A stretch of 64,000 nucleotides of DNA from the NCBI RefSeq assembly GCF_024733565.1, contig NZ_JANIOC010000008.1, forward strand, positions 62,001 through 126,000, in the 5' to 3' direction. Shown one piece after another: positions 56,676 through 64,000 of the stretch (within the stretch, counting starts at the first letter, position 1; each line of letters opens with the position of its first letter). The translations under genes were made by a program, and so were the position numbers. Below the pieces are notes generated by a model. It had not been told where the DNA came from. It was given only the letters and a program-made list of their open reading frames with translations, and did no database searches. Source of the DNA: Rossellomorea sp. SC111. GTDB lineage: Bacteria > Bacillota > Bacilli > Bacillales > Bacillaceae_B.

Positions 56676-58403
56676 TCATTGAACAAGTTGACGGTCAAAC
56701 TCGAATACAGTTGATTGACCAGTTGAAGGTTCAAAGTAGGCAAGAACGTATAGTTCCTTGTCTTCTTTTGAACGGATCGTTTCTAGGAGTGTATGCTTAT
56801 ACAACTCTTTTTCATTTAATTTCAGATTGGCAAATGCCTCACCTGCGATGGTTGGCTGTGTTAAAAGACTTTGATAAATAGCAGATCGCTCTTCCTTCGT
56901 CAGCTCATGCGTCCACCACGGTTTTCTTGGTTTGTACTTTTGATTGTCTAAATAGTCGAGTTTCATGAGACCCTCAATAACTGAAATTTGAAAGCTTTTT
57001 TCAGAGGACAAGAATTCATGCAGCCGCTTAAAGAGATCTTCTAACTGATGTCCGATTCGGGACCATCCCCGATCTTCCCAATATGAACCAAACTGCTGGA
57101 AGAAATCAAAAGGGGTGTCAAAGCATTTAGTAACCAGGTACTCAATCGTGCGATCCATGCGGTGATCGTTCCAATATTTCTCCAATACGTCTTCCACTTG
57201 CTTGATCCGAACGATATCGTCGAAAGACAATACGTTATTCCCCAAAATCTCATAAGGAGAAGTATCCATATACGTATATTGATGTTCATTTGCGCGAATT
57301 CTCAGGCCGGTGCCGCGCAGCATCTTAAGAAATCCTAATTGTAGTTCTTCAGGTCTCATTTCAAATACATCATTGAACGTTTTCCGGAATGATTGGTAAT
57401 CCTCTTCAGGCAGACCTGCGATCAAATCCAGATGCTGATCGATTTTTTTACCCTCTTTCACCATGGTGACGGTTCTAGTGAGCTTTTTATAGTTTTGTTT
57501 TCTCATGACCAGATCATTTGTCTCATCGTTGGTTGATTGGATGCCGATCTCAAAACGGAATAGCCCGCGTGGTGCATGTTCATTGAGGAATTCAATCACT
57601 TCGGGACGCATGATGTCTGCCGTGATTTCAAATTGAAAGACGGTACCCGGGACGTGCTCGTCAATAAGGAATTGGAACATTTCCATTGCGTAGCTTCGGC
57701 TAATATTAAAGGTCCGGTCCACAAACTTGATGGTTTTCGCTCCATGTTTCATCAGGAATCGGATATCTTCTTTTACCTTTTCACGGTCAAAGTAGCGTAC
57801 ACCCACTTCTATGGAAGAAAGACAGAATTGACAGCGGAAAGGGCAACCTCTGCTTGTCTCGATATAGGTCACCCTTTTGCCGAGCTCTTGCAGGTCTTCC
57901 TTAAACCGGAAAGGAGAAGGGACATCCCTTAAATCAATTTTATTTTGTTGAGGCTTGATGACAGGCTTGCCACCAGCTAAATAAGCCACTCCATGTACTT
58001 TTGACCAATCTCTATCACCATCAAGCTGATCCAATAATTGTTTGAAGGATTCCTCGCCTTCTCCAATGACAATAAAGTCAACGTCTTCAAGGCGCTCAAG
58101 CCAATATGGAACGTCATATGTCACTTCGGGACCTCCGAGGATGATCGTAACCTCAGGCATGATTTTTCGAAGGATCTGAATGACTTTGATCGTTTCTTCG
58201 ATATTCCAGATGTAGCAGCTGAATCCGATGATGTCCGGCTTTTTTGTAAATAAGTCGGTAACGATATTAAGGGTTGGATCCTTAATCGTGTACTCAGAGA
58301 GTTCAATTTCGTGTTCAGGTTCTGCATAGGCCTTCAGACAGCGAATGGCTAAATTCGTGTGAATGTATTTTGCATTTAACGTACTTAAGACGACTTTCTT
58401 CAT
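56676..58403 (-). CDS. B12-binding domain radical SAM protein (DUF4080)
   Basis: A 575-residue radical SAM protein. Residues 1-130 form a cobalamin-binding-like Rossmann domain (DIIGFSCYIWNIEETIKVIQ, ILGGPEVTYD), the Fe-S motif C-x3-C-x2-C is CPFRCQFC at 187-194, GxIxGxPxE-type LIAGLPEEDY near 325, and a DUF4080 C-terminal domain (VLAYFEPSTGQSTVFEF at the end). Distinct from MiaB/RimO. Likely modifies a small molecule or macromolecule by methyl/radical chemistry; substrate unknown. Start ATG behind AAAGGAGA. A double palindromic operator lies 25-60 bp upstream. Confidence 0.9.
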   Translation of the reverse strand: MKKVVLSTLNAKYIHTNLAIRCLKAYAEPEHEIELSEYTIKDPTLNIVTDLFTKKPDIIGFSCYIWNIEETIKVIQILRKIMPEVTIILGGPEVTYDVPYWLERLEDVDFIVIGEGEESFKQLLDQLDGDRDWSKVHGVAYLAGGKPVIKPQQNKIDLRDVPSPFRFKEDLQELGKRVTYIETSRGCPFRCQFCLSSIEVGVRYFDREKVKEDIRFLMKHGAKTIKFVDRTFNISRSYAMEMFQFLIDEHVPGTVFQFEITADIMRPEVIEFLNEHAPRGLFRFEIGIQSTNDETNDLVMRKQNYKKLTRTVTMVKEGKKIDQHLDLIAGLPEEDYQSFRKTFNDVFEMRPEELQLGFLKMLRGTGLRIRANEHQYTYMDTSPYEILGNNVLSFDDIVRIKQVEDVLEKYWNDHRMDRTIEYLVTKCFDTPFDFFQQFGSYWEDRGWSRIGHQLEDLFKRLHEFLSSEKSFQISVIEGLMKLDYLDNQKYKPRKPWWTHELTKEERSAIYQSLLTQPTIAGEAFANLKLNEKELYKHTLLETIRSKEDKELYVLAYFEPSTGQSTVFEFDRQLVQ

Positions 58404-58427
58404 TCATAATCTCCTTTATTCTAAGTC

Positions 58428-58463
58428 CGTTTGACTCTCAGTCAATTGACTGAGAGTCAAACG
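58428..58463. promoter_or_regulatory. 36-bp perfect palindrome: two adjacent TTGACT-N3-AGTCAA operators
   Basis: The palindrome (centre 58445/58446) contains two abutting 15-bp dyads, TTGACTCTCAGTCAA (58431-58445) and TTGACTGAGAGTCAA (58446-58460). TATATAAAA lies just upstream on the minus strand, so the dyads would cover the transcription start of the radical SAM gene. The form suits a TetR-type dimer pair; the regulator is not identified. Confidence 0.7.
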
Positions 58464-58699
58464 AATTTTTATATATGGCAAGTTGTTCGTACAACATAAT
58501 AAACCAACCTGATTATCATTTTATCTAAGCTTGCGATAAAGCTCAATGTTTGTCTGAAATGAATTTAAAATTATTGTAACTATTAGAAGGAATTTTAGGA
58601 AAAGGTGCGAATAATATAAGGTAATAAAAGTTTTTAGAAAAATGTGTTGAATGGTGATCCGGAAGCTCGTATGATTCTGAAGCGAATAGTTTATCACGA
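58464..58699. other. AT-rich interval upstream of the radical SAM operator
   Basis: No coding frame or tRNA seen. It holds the promoter-like TATATAAAA (minus strand) for the radical SAM gene and an AT-rich stretch with no other clear structure. Confidence 0.5.
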
Positions 58700-58741
58700 A
58701 AAAGGGACTGACCCGTGAACACAATGGGGTCAGCCCTTTCT
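58700..58741 (-). terminator. Terminator of acyltransferase gene
   Basis: AGGGACTGACCC and GGGGTCAGCCCT arms with a 12-base loop; A-run on the left gives the T-run on the minus strand. Confidence 0.8.
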
Positions 58742-58749
58742 AGTGAGGT

Positions 58750-59775
58750 TTATCTTGTTTTCATTTCCCTTTTGGAAAGCAGTTTCTGCAGCCTGGTTGA
58801 TCTGAACTCAATGATAGGCTGCGTGATGCTTGTAAAGAATTTAGTTGAAAATATCATCGTCAGTACAAAGGATACTCCGAGTAACAGTAACAGACTGGTG
58901 TTAGGGTCAATCGTGTCTTTTAATTGACTTTCACGGAATAACCGTATAAGAAAACCATGTAGCAAGTAGACATAGAGAGTGTTTTTCCCCCATTTGGTGA
59001 AAAACTGTCTCTTTGTAGGTACAAATGTGAAAAAGCTGAAAATCATCACGACGTTTAATAAATATACAGCTGCCCTTACACCCATGCTGATTACGTTGTT
59101 CCATTGGAAATCTCCGTAAGGTTTGGAACCAAGAAGCCATTTGTCCGAGAACTCAGGAATGAAATACATCCCTAAAAATACGATTACGAATAATGAACCT
59201 GCCATTAAACGGGCTTTACTCGTTTTAAAATATTCGAAGTGCTCCTTCTCCATGTAGTACCCCATCAGGAAGATAGGAAAGAACACAAATGTTCGGGACA
59301 AGCTCAAATAATTTGAAATAACATCGGCGAACCCTACAATCAGTCCAAGTGAAAATGCCACTGTCAAGCCGATTCCAGGTTTGAATTTGAACCATTTAAT
59401 GAAGGCATAAAGCAGTGCGTTCCAGCAAAAAAGGCTGATAAGGAACCACAGGGACCAGTGAGGATTAAGTGGATCCACCTCGAATGTTGATTCTTGGTAT
59501 AGAAAATGATAGTAAACCGTGTAGATCAGCTGAAACACAATGTAGGGAAGTATCAACTTTTTAGCAAGTTTCTGGATATACCCCTTTTTATAGAATCCTT
59601 TCGCAAAGAACCCTGCCACAAGGATGAAGGCCGGCATGTGGAAGGTGTAAATCGTTTTGTACAACGAAAGGATAAAGGGATCGCTTTCGATATAGGATCG
59701 GATGACATGTCCAAATACCACTAAAAAGATCAAAATGAATTTGGCATTGTCGAAGTAATAGTCGCGCTGTTTCAT
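58750..59775 (-). CDS. Acyltransferase family membrane protein (YkrP-like)
   Basis: Acyltransferase 3-type membrane protein of 341 residues with about ten membrane segments. The N-terminal RDYYFDNAKFILIFLVVFGH carries the conserved catalytic His (F-G-H-V), and YTFHMPAFILVAGFF is the second family motif; HWSLWFLISLFCWN matches the third. B. subtilis YkrP is the probable counterpart, since it is next to kinE there too, here divergently. Likely transfers acyl groups to a cell-surface polymer; the acceptor is unknown. ATG with GATGG upstream, weak site. Confidence 0.85.
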   Translation of the reverse strand: MKQRDYYFDNAKFILIFLVVFGHVIRSYIESDPFILSLYKTIYTFHMPAFILVAGFFAKGFYKKGYIQKLAKKLILPYIVFQLIYTVYYHFLYQESTFEVDPLNPHWSLWFLISLFCWNALLYAFIKWFKFKPGIGLTVAFSLGLIVGFADVISNYLSLSRTFVFFPIFLMGYYMEKEHFEYFKTSKARLMAGSLFVIVFLGMYFIPEFSDKWLLGSKPYGDFQWNNVISMGVRAAVYLLNVVMIFSFFTFVPTKRQFFTKWGKNTLYVYLLHGFLIRLFRESQLKDTIDPNTSLLLLLGVSFVLTMIFSTKFFTSITQPIIEFRSTRLQKLLSKREMKTR

Positions 59776-59945
59776 ATCTTCACCATCTTTTGAGAAAAGT
59801 TTATTCCTAATTCATTCTTACCCTAGGATACAATGGGCAAAACAAGATTTTCACTGTTAATTATCACCAGAAGTGCGGGTAGCTATGCGGATTCTGTAAG
59901 ATTTAAGCCAATGGTCGTCTTTTAAAATTTTAGGGGGATGAGGAA

Positions 59946-62099
59946 ATGACTAATAGTAGTAAAGTGAAAGAAGAGCAAAATAAGGAATTATGTCATCCCA
60001 TCGATAGGGAAATTTGCTCAGCTTCACCCATGGCGATGCTTGTGATCAATAAAGAGTTGAAAATTGTTTATGCCAACCCCGAAGCATATGAAACCCTGGA
60101 GTCAAATGACGAGAATGTTGTAGGGAAGCTCTTCAGCTCATTTTTCTCTTCTGTGCCCGCGCCAATAGTGGCCCATTATAAGGAAGTGATGGAAACGGGT
60201 AAAACAATGGAAGATGAAACCCTGATGAATGTGAATGAGAAGAAAATCATTCACGTCGAACTTTTACTGAAAAAATCGACCATTTCTCCTAATGCTTACT
60301 TATACTTTAAGGATGTAACGGAGCTGAAGGAGAAGGAACGTAAAGATCATTTAAATGTGCATTTATTATCGAACATTTTCCAGAATGCATCAGAGGGGAT
60401 CGTCTTATTCGACATAGATGGGAATATCAATGACGTGAATCATGCATTCAGTTTGCAAGTTGGGCTCGATAAGGATGAGATTACCCAGAGGAATATCAGT
60501 TCCTTCATTCCCGAAAATGCCCATTATAAGGTTGACAAAATCAAAGAATTGATTTCTCAAAACAAAAAAGCACGCGGGGAAATTCCGATCAAGAAATCAC
60601 AAAGTATATCGATCGTGGAATTTACGACGAGCCCATACGTCCATCATAAGCTCCATATGGCCATTCTTAGAGATGTAACGGAAAAAAGGCAAATGGAGAT
60701 CCAACTAAAGCGAAATGAAGAATTGTTCAAAGGGTTGTTCGAAGAAGCGATTGACGCCATAGTCTTATGGGATCAGGACGGAAGGGTCCTTAAAGCGAAC
60801 TCTTCAGCACTGAAAATATTCGAATGCACACTTTCTGAGCTCCTCTCAAAAAAAATCAGGGATTTTGTTTATCCTTTGGAAAGCCAGAAGTTCGATTTGG
60901 TCATGGAACAATTATATAGAAGCGGGGCTGTAAGGGATGAGGTGTTGTTTCTCATGCCGAACAATCAGCTGAAACATTTGGAATTCACTTCAAAGCTTCA
61001 TTCCGTGGATGGGTACAATATGACCATATTCCGTAATGTCAGTGAACGATATCAGATGGAGAAGGAACTGCGGGAGAGTGAGGAGAGGTTCCGGAAGATA
61101 TTCGAAGGTTCATTGGATGGATTGCTTATGACCAATCACAATTATGTCGTCGTTGATGCGAATCCTGAAGTAAGTAACATCATTAAGTTGGATAAAGATC
61201 AACTCATTGGTAAAGATGTACGGGAAATATTGAATATTGAGCCGGGTGAAGAAGCCTATGACGATTATCTGCATCAATTGAAGGAGGAAGGTCAGGCGAC
61301 GTTTTTAAAAACGCTGTCATCTTCTAGGGACAGGATTCAACACGTTGAATTATCATCGAAATATAATTTGCTCTCTAACTTGAATTTAACTATCATCCGG
61401 GACATTACCGACCAAATTGAGATGCAGGAACAACTAAGGAAATCTGACACGTTAAGTGTTGTAGGGGAGCTTGCTGCAGGGATCGCTCATGAAATCAGAA
61501 ACCCCATGACTGCTTTGAAAGGATTCATTCAGCTCCTTGAAAACAGCGTCGGCAAAGATCATGAGATGTACTTTAATGTGATCACTTCTGAATTCCAACG
61601 TATTGAGTCAATCATCACTGAGTTTCTTGTATTGGCCAAACCTCAGGCAATCCAATACCAGGAGACGAATTTAATCAGGATCATGAAGGATACGGTGGAA
61701 TTATTGAGTGCACAGGCAGTCATGCATAACGTTCAGTATGAGGAAAGATATCAGGATGACCTTCCGACCATAGTAGCTGAACCCAACCAATTGAAACAGG
61801 TATTCATTAATGTCATTAAGAATGCGATTGAAGTGATGTCAGATGGAGGGGTGATTTCCATCAGCATCGGGGAGACAGAAGACGGGTTGATTCATATCGA
61901 GATTAAAGACCAGGGAGGCGGAATCTCAAAGGATAAAATCAAGAAGCTTGGCGAACCTTTTTATACAACAAAAGAAAGAGGGACTGGACTTGGACTTATG
62001 GTAAGCTTTAAGATTATTAAAGAACATAAAGGCAGCGTTCAGGTTGAAAGCATCGTTGGAAAGGGAACCGTTTTCCATATCTATCTGCCTAAATCATAA
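59946..62099 (+). CDS. kinE: Sporulation-type histidine kinase KinE
   Basis: Cytoplasmic-looking sensor histidine kinase of 717 residues without membrane segments. Four PAS-like domains (from about 25, 145, 260 and 375) precede the HisKA domain with phospho-accepting His515 in AAGIAHEIRNPM, then the HATPase domain with N box NVIKNAIEVM, G1 DQGGGISKD and G2 RGTGLGL. Matches B. subtilis KinE, one of the phosphorelay kinases feeding Spo0F/Spo0A, in size, domain layout and in being followed by ogt. ATG behind TTAGGGGGATGAGG. Signal sensed by the PAS domains is unknown. Confidence 0.9.
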   Translation: MTNSSKVKEEQNKELCHPIDREICSASPMAMLVINKELKIVYANPEAYETLESNDENVVGKLFSSFFSSVPAPIVAHYKEVMETGKTMEDETLMNVNEKKIIHVELLLKKSTISPNAYLYFKDVTELKEKERKDHLNVHLLSNIFQNASEGIVLFDIDGNINDVNHAFSLQVGLDKDEITQRNISSFIPENAHYKVDKIKELISQNKKARGEIPIKKSQSISIVEFTTSPYVHHKLHMAILRDVTEKRQMEIQLKRNEELFKGLFEEAIDAIVLWDQDGRVLKANSSALKIFECTLSELLSKKIRDFVYPLESQKFDLVMEQLYRSGAVRDEVLFLMPNNQLKHLEFTSKLHSVDGYNMTIFRNVSERYQMEKELRESEERFRKIFEGSLDGLLMTNHNYVVVDANPEVSNIIKLDKDQLIGKDVREILNIEPGEEAYDDYLHQLKEEGQATFLKTLSSSRDRIQHVELSSKYNLLSNLNLTIIRDITDQIEMQEQLRKSDTLSVVGELAAGIAHEIRNPMTALKGFIQLLENSVGKDHEMYFNVITSEFQRIESIITEFLVLAKPQAIQYQETNLIRIMKDTVELLSAQAVMHNVQYEERYQDDLPTIVAEPNQLKQVFINVIKNAIEVMSDGGVISISIGETEDGLIHIEIKDQGGGISKDKIKKLGEPFYTTKERGTGLGLMVSFKIIKEHKGSVQVESIVGKGTVFHIYLPKS

Positions 62100-62113
62100 A
62101 GGAGTCCTTTATT

Positions 62114-62569
62114 ATGACCATTCATACGATTGTATTCGACAGTCCCATTGGGAATTTGAAACTTAAGGCCGATCCGACTCAATTGCTTTCTGTGCAGTTT
62201 GTAGAGGAAGAAGAATGCATCCATACAGATCATCCCGTTTTGATTAGTGCAAAGGATCAGATCCTGGAGTTTTTTAAGGGAGATAGAAGAGCTTTTGATC
62301 TTCCTTTGAAAATCGAAGGGACCGAGTTTCAAAAGGAAGTATGGAATATCCTTCAGGAAATACCTTACGGCGAAACCTGGTCGTACCAGGATGTAGCACA
62401 GGCCATCCAAAGACCGAAAGCGGTTCGGGCTGTTGGACAGGCGAATAAAGCCAACCGTTTTCCCATCATTATCCCTTGCCACCGTGTCATTGGGAAAAAT
62501 AAGACACTCACCGGTTATGCAGGGAAGCAAATAGACAAAAAAGAAACGTTACTATCATCGGAAAGATAA
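62114..62569 (+). CDS. ogt: Methylated-DNA--protein-cysteine S-methyltransferase
   Basis: Repairs O6-alkylguanine by irreversible transfer to Cys122 in the IIPCHRVIGK motif. The 151-residue protein has the N-terminal ribonuclease-like domain (1-65) and the C-terminal catalytic domain with FQKEVWNILQEIPYGETWSYQDVA (partly quoted) and KAVRAVGQANKANRFPI (Arg finger helix). Begins 14 bp after kinE and is probably co-transcribed, as in B. subtilis. Without an AdaA domain, so it is the constitutive type. Followed by a terminator. Confidence 0.95.
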   Translation: MTIHTIVFDSPIGNLKLKADPTQLLSVQFVEEEECIHTDHPVLISAKDQILEFFKGDRRAFDLPLKIEGTEFQKEVWNILQEIPYGETWSYQDVAQAIQRPKAVRAVGQANKANRFPIIIPCHRVIGKNKTLTGYAGKQIDKKETLLSSER

Positions 62570-62574
62570 TAGGG

Positions 62575-62609
62575 ACAGGCATTTTCCATTAGGGGAGTGC
62601 CTGTTTTTT
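62575..62609 (+). terminator. Terminator of kinE-ogt
   Basis: ACAGGCA pairs with TGCCTGT, followed by T6. Confidence 0.8.
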
Positions 62610-62660
62610 GGTTCTTGTGATACGAAAATATCACGAGGGGGAAAATTCTGAAAATATCCA

Positions 62661-62700
62661 TTGATAATTTGTGCTTTTTAGATTATCATCTAATTAGATG
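62661..62700 (+). promoter_or_regulatory. Promoter and overlapping operator of the ArsR-type gene
   Basis: TTGATA (62661-62666), 17-bp spacer, TATCAT (62684-62689); the 14-bp palindrome CATCTAATTAGATG (62687-62700) overlaps the -10. A partial second copy (AATTAGAT) follows at 62708. Suggests autorepression by the encoded ArsR-type protein. Confidence 0.6.
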
Positions 62701-62728
62701 GATGTCGAATTAGATAGGAGGGATAATG

Positions 62729-63322
62729 ATGCAATTAAGTAAGCAGATAGCGTTTCATAAAACAATGGGGGATCCGGCCCGCATCAAGATTGTTTATTTA
62801 TTGGCAGAAGAGAGTTTGCACGTGGGGGCCATTGCCGGAAAGCTGGGACTCACTGCGCCAACGATCTCCCACCATTTAACAAAACTGAAAGAATGCAATC
62901 TTGTTTATTCACGAAGAGAGAAGAACACGGTTTACTACCATTTAAATAAAAAAGTATTAAGTCATCACGGGGATGTTCTTCACAGGTTTGCTCAAGAAGA
63001 GAAAGGGGAGAGGACGATGTCAGAGAAGTTAGTGAAAGAAAAACAGAAGGTGAAGAATAATTTTCTCGAGAAAAATGGACGGATCAAAAGTATTCCCGCC
63101 CAACAAAAGAAAAAATTATTTATACTTGAACATCTCGTCGAAGGTCTGAAGGTGGGTGAAAAGTATAAGGAAAAAGAAGTGAATGAGTACATTCAACAAT
63201 TCCATGAAGACTTTGCCACCCTAAGGAGAGAGTTCATCATCCATCAGTTCATGTATCGGGAAAACGGCATTTATGAGGTGAATCCGAAGGAAATGTGGGC
63301 ATCGACTAAACTAGCAGATTAA
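62729..63322 (+). CDS. ArsR family regulator fused to DUF2087
   Basis: A 197-residue protein with an N-terminal winged helix of the ArsR family (DPARIKIVYLLAEESLHVGA, LGLTAPTISHHLTKLKECNLV, about residues 10-75) and a C-terminal DUF2087 domain (KLFILEHLVEGLKVGEKYKE, DFATLRREFIIHQFMYRENG). The classic metal-binding Cys pair in the recognition helix is absent, so it is unlikely to sense arsenic. ATG 62729 is preferred over 62726 because AGGAGG lies seven bases upstream. Its promoter overlaps a palindrome. Separates ogt from mtnA, unlike in B. subtilis. Confidence 0.87.
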   Translation: MQLSKQIAFHKTMGDPARIKIVYLLAEESLHVGAIAGKLGLTAPTISHHLTKLKECNLVYSRREKNTVYYHLNKKVLSHHGDVLHRFAQEEKGERTMSEKLVKEKQKVKNNFLEKNGRIKSIPAQQKKKLFILEHLVEGLKVGEKYKEKEVNEYIQQFHEDFATLRREFIIHQFMYRENGIYEVNPKEMWASTKLAD

Positions 63323-63325
63323 AAG

Positions 63326-63354
63326 GAAAGAGAAGGGTGAATTCCTTCTCTTTC
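63326..63354. terminator. Hairpin between the ArsR gene and mtnA
   Basis: GAAAGAGAAGG pairs perfectly with CCTTCTCTTTC between convergent genes; the flanking T/A runs are short. Confidence 0.7.
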
Positions 63355-63358
63355 ATCG

Positions 63359-64000
63359 TTATGGTAGGTTTGTGGTCCGTTGAATGCTTTCTTCAAAATT
63401 TGGATACAGCACGCCGTTTTCTGTGATGATACCGGTGATCAATTCATGCGAAGTCACATCAAAAGCAGGATTATAAACCGGGACGTTTTCAGGTGCGATC
63501 ACTGAGCCAGCCATCGTCGTGATTTCGTCCGGGGCTCTTTCTTCAATAGGGATATCATCACCGGTTCTTGAGGTGAGATCGAATGTCGAAGAAGGGGCAG
63601 CGACGTAGAATGGAATATTGTAATGGTGACATAGGATTGCAAGCATGGACGTACCGATTTTGTTCGCGGTATCCCCATTTGCAGATATGCGGTCCGCCCC
63701 GACGATCACCGCCTCCACGCCCATCTCCTTTATAGTATGAGCCGCCATGCTGTCAGTAATGAGGGTCACATCGACACCTGATTGCTGAAGCTCCCATGCA
63801 GTGAGGCGTGCGCCTTGAAGGACAGGGCGTGTTTCACAGGCATATACTTGAAACCCAATTCCCCTCTCCCTCCCTAAGTGAAAGGGAGCAAGTGCCGTTC
63901 CATATTTACTCGTTGCGATGGATCCCGCATTACAGATGGTCATGATCTTCCTCTTGTCATCCAATATATCCAATGCGTATTCACCGATCATCCTGCATAC
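63359..64000 (-). CDS. mtnA: Methylthioribose-1-phosphate isomerase, N-terminus outside window
   Basis: The frame is open past the right edge (Val-Cys-Arg precede the Met at 63991), so only the C-terminal 213 of roughly 350 residues are visible. Catalyses the aldose-ketose isomerisation of methylthioribose-1-phosphate in the methionine salvage pathway. Motifs: [35 protein letters not shown] (catalytic Cys lies upstream of this block), [20 protein letters not shown] with the catalytic Asp, and [11 protein letters not shown]. Lies close to kinE-ogt as in B. subtilis; the rest of the mtn genes and any SAM riboswitch would be to the right, outside the window. Confidence 0.94.
   Translation of the reverse strand, partial: VCRMIGEYALDILDDKRKIMTICNAGSIATSKYGTALAPFHLGRERGIGFQVYACETRPVLQGARLTAWELQQSGVDVTLITDSMAAHTIKEMGVEAVIVGADRISANGDTANKIGTSMLAILCHHYNIPFYVAAPSSTFDLTSRTGDDIPIEERAPDEITTMAGSVIAPENVPVYNPAFDVTSHELITGIITENGVLYPNFEESIQRTTNLP

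Noticed and set aside
1-64000. CRISPR array, prophage or intact insertion sequence
   Set aside because: No regularly spaced direct repeats, no phage structural or integrase genes and no transposase-like protein were found; only the non-coding GC-rich repeats look mobile.

Overview
The window reads as chromosomal DNA of an aerobic, endospore-forming Bacillaceae bacterium; gene content and order look like a Bacillus or Rossellomorea relative, but the genus is inference. Support comes from spore genes (a spoVA-type operon, YjcZ, SpoVIF, an alpha/beta SASP, SigI-RsgI, KinE), gene order shared with B. subtilis (yjcF-yjcG-yjcH; ykrP-like, kinE, ogt and mtnA), strong AGGAGG ribosome binding sites with many GTG/TTG starts, and intergenic Rho-independent hairpins. 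No prophage, intact insertion sequence or CRISPR array was seen. Both ends cut genes: a YhcN/YlaJ-like gene at the left and mtnA at the right.

Layout. 1-4.5 kb: end of a spoVA-type operon (YhcN/YlaJ-like, spoVAC, spoVAD, spoVAE, DUF421), yjcZ and spoVIF, the last two separated by a pair of GC-rich inverted repeats. 4.2-8.8 kb: MBL hydrolase, a second DUF421 protein, yjcF/G/H, pgpA. 9-12.7 kb: TAXI-type TRAP transporter with a DUF1850 protein. 12.7-14.1 kb: small proteins, tRNA-Val, cold-shock gene 1. 14.2-17.4 kb: acyl-CoA oxidation operon (SDR, acyl-CoA dehydrogenase, thiolase). 17.4-21 kb: RpiR regulator divergent from gnd, a small acidic protein, a SurA-like lipoprotein. 21.5-25.2 kb: cobalamin riboswitch followed by class I ribonucleotide reductase. 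25-34.4 kb: aldehyde dehydrogenase/SDR pair, DUF3243, OsmC, cold-shock gene 2, kynA, GNAT, YihY, POT transporter, zinc-ribbon protein, M42 peptidase. 34.6-42.5 kb: stand-alone MurE paralogue, diguanylate cyclase, NupC transporter, RF3, a second copy of the repeat pair, EAL protein. 42.5-51.5 kb: T-box leader plus NhaC transporter, RND efflux pump, a frameshifted reductase gene, a coupled small ORF and membrane protein, and a yybP-ykoY (Mn2+) riboswitch plus TerC. 51.6-56.6 kb: sigI-rsgI, SASP, Ktr-type K+ transporter, CBO0543-like protein, two tiny coupled ORFs. 56.6-64 kb: radical SAM protein behind a striking double operator, acyltransferase, kinE, ogt, ArsR-DUF2087 regulator, mtnA.

The window is rich in RNA-based and operator-based control: three riboswitch-type leaders (B12, T-box, yybP-ykoY), two cold-shock leaders sharing two conserved blocks, and palindromic operators next to rpiR/gnd, the radical SAM gene and the ArsR gene. 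The least explained structure is the GC-rich repeat family. Two loci 37 kb apart each carry two collinear copies in inverted orientation about 150 bp apart, and one copy is itself split by a different 126-bp element. This resembles a BIME-like non-autonomous repeat system, but no transposase is present in the window.
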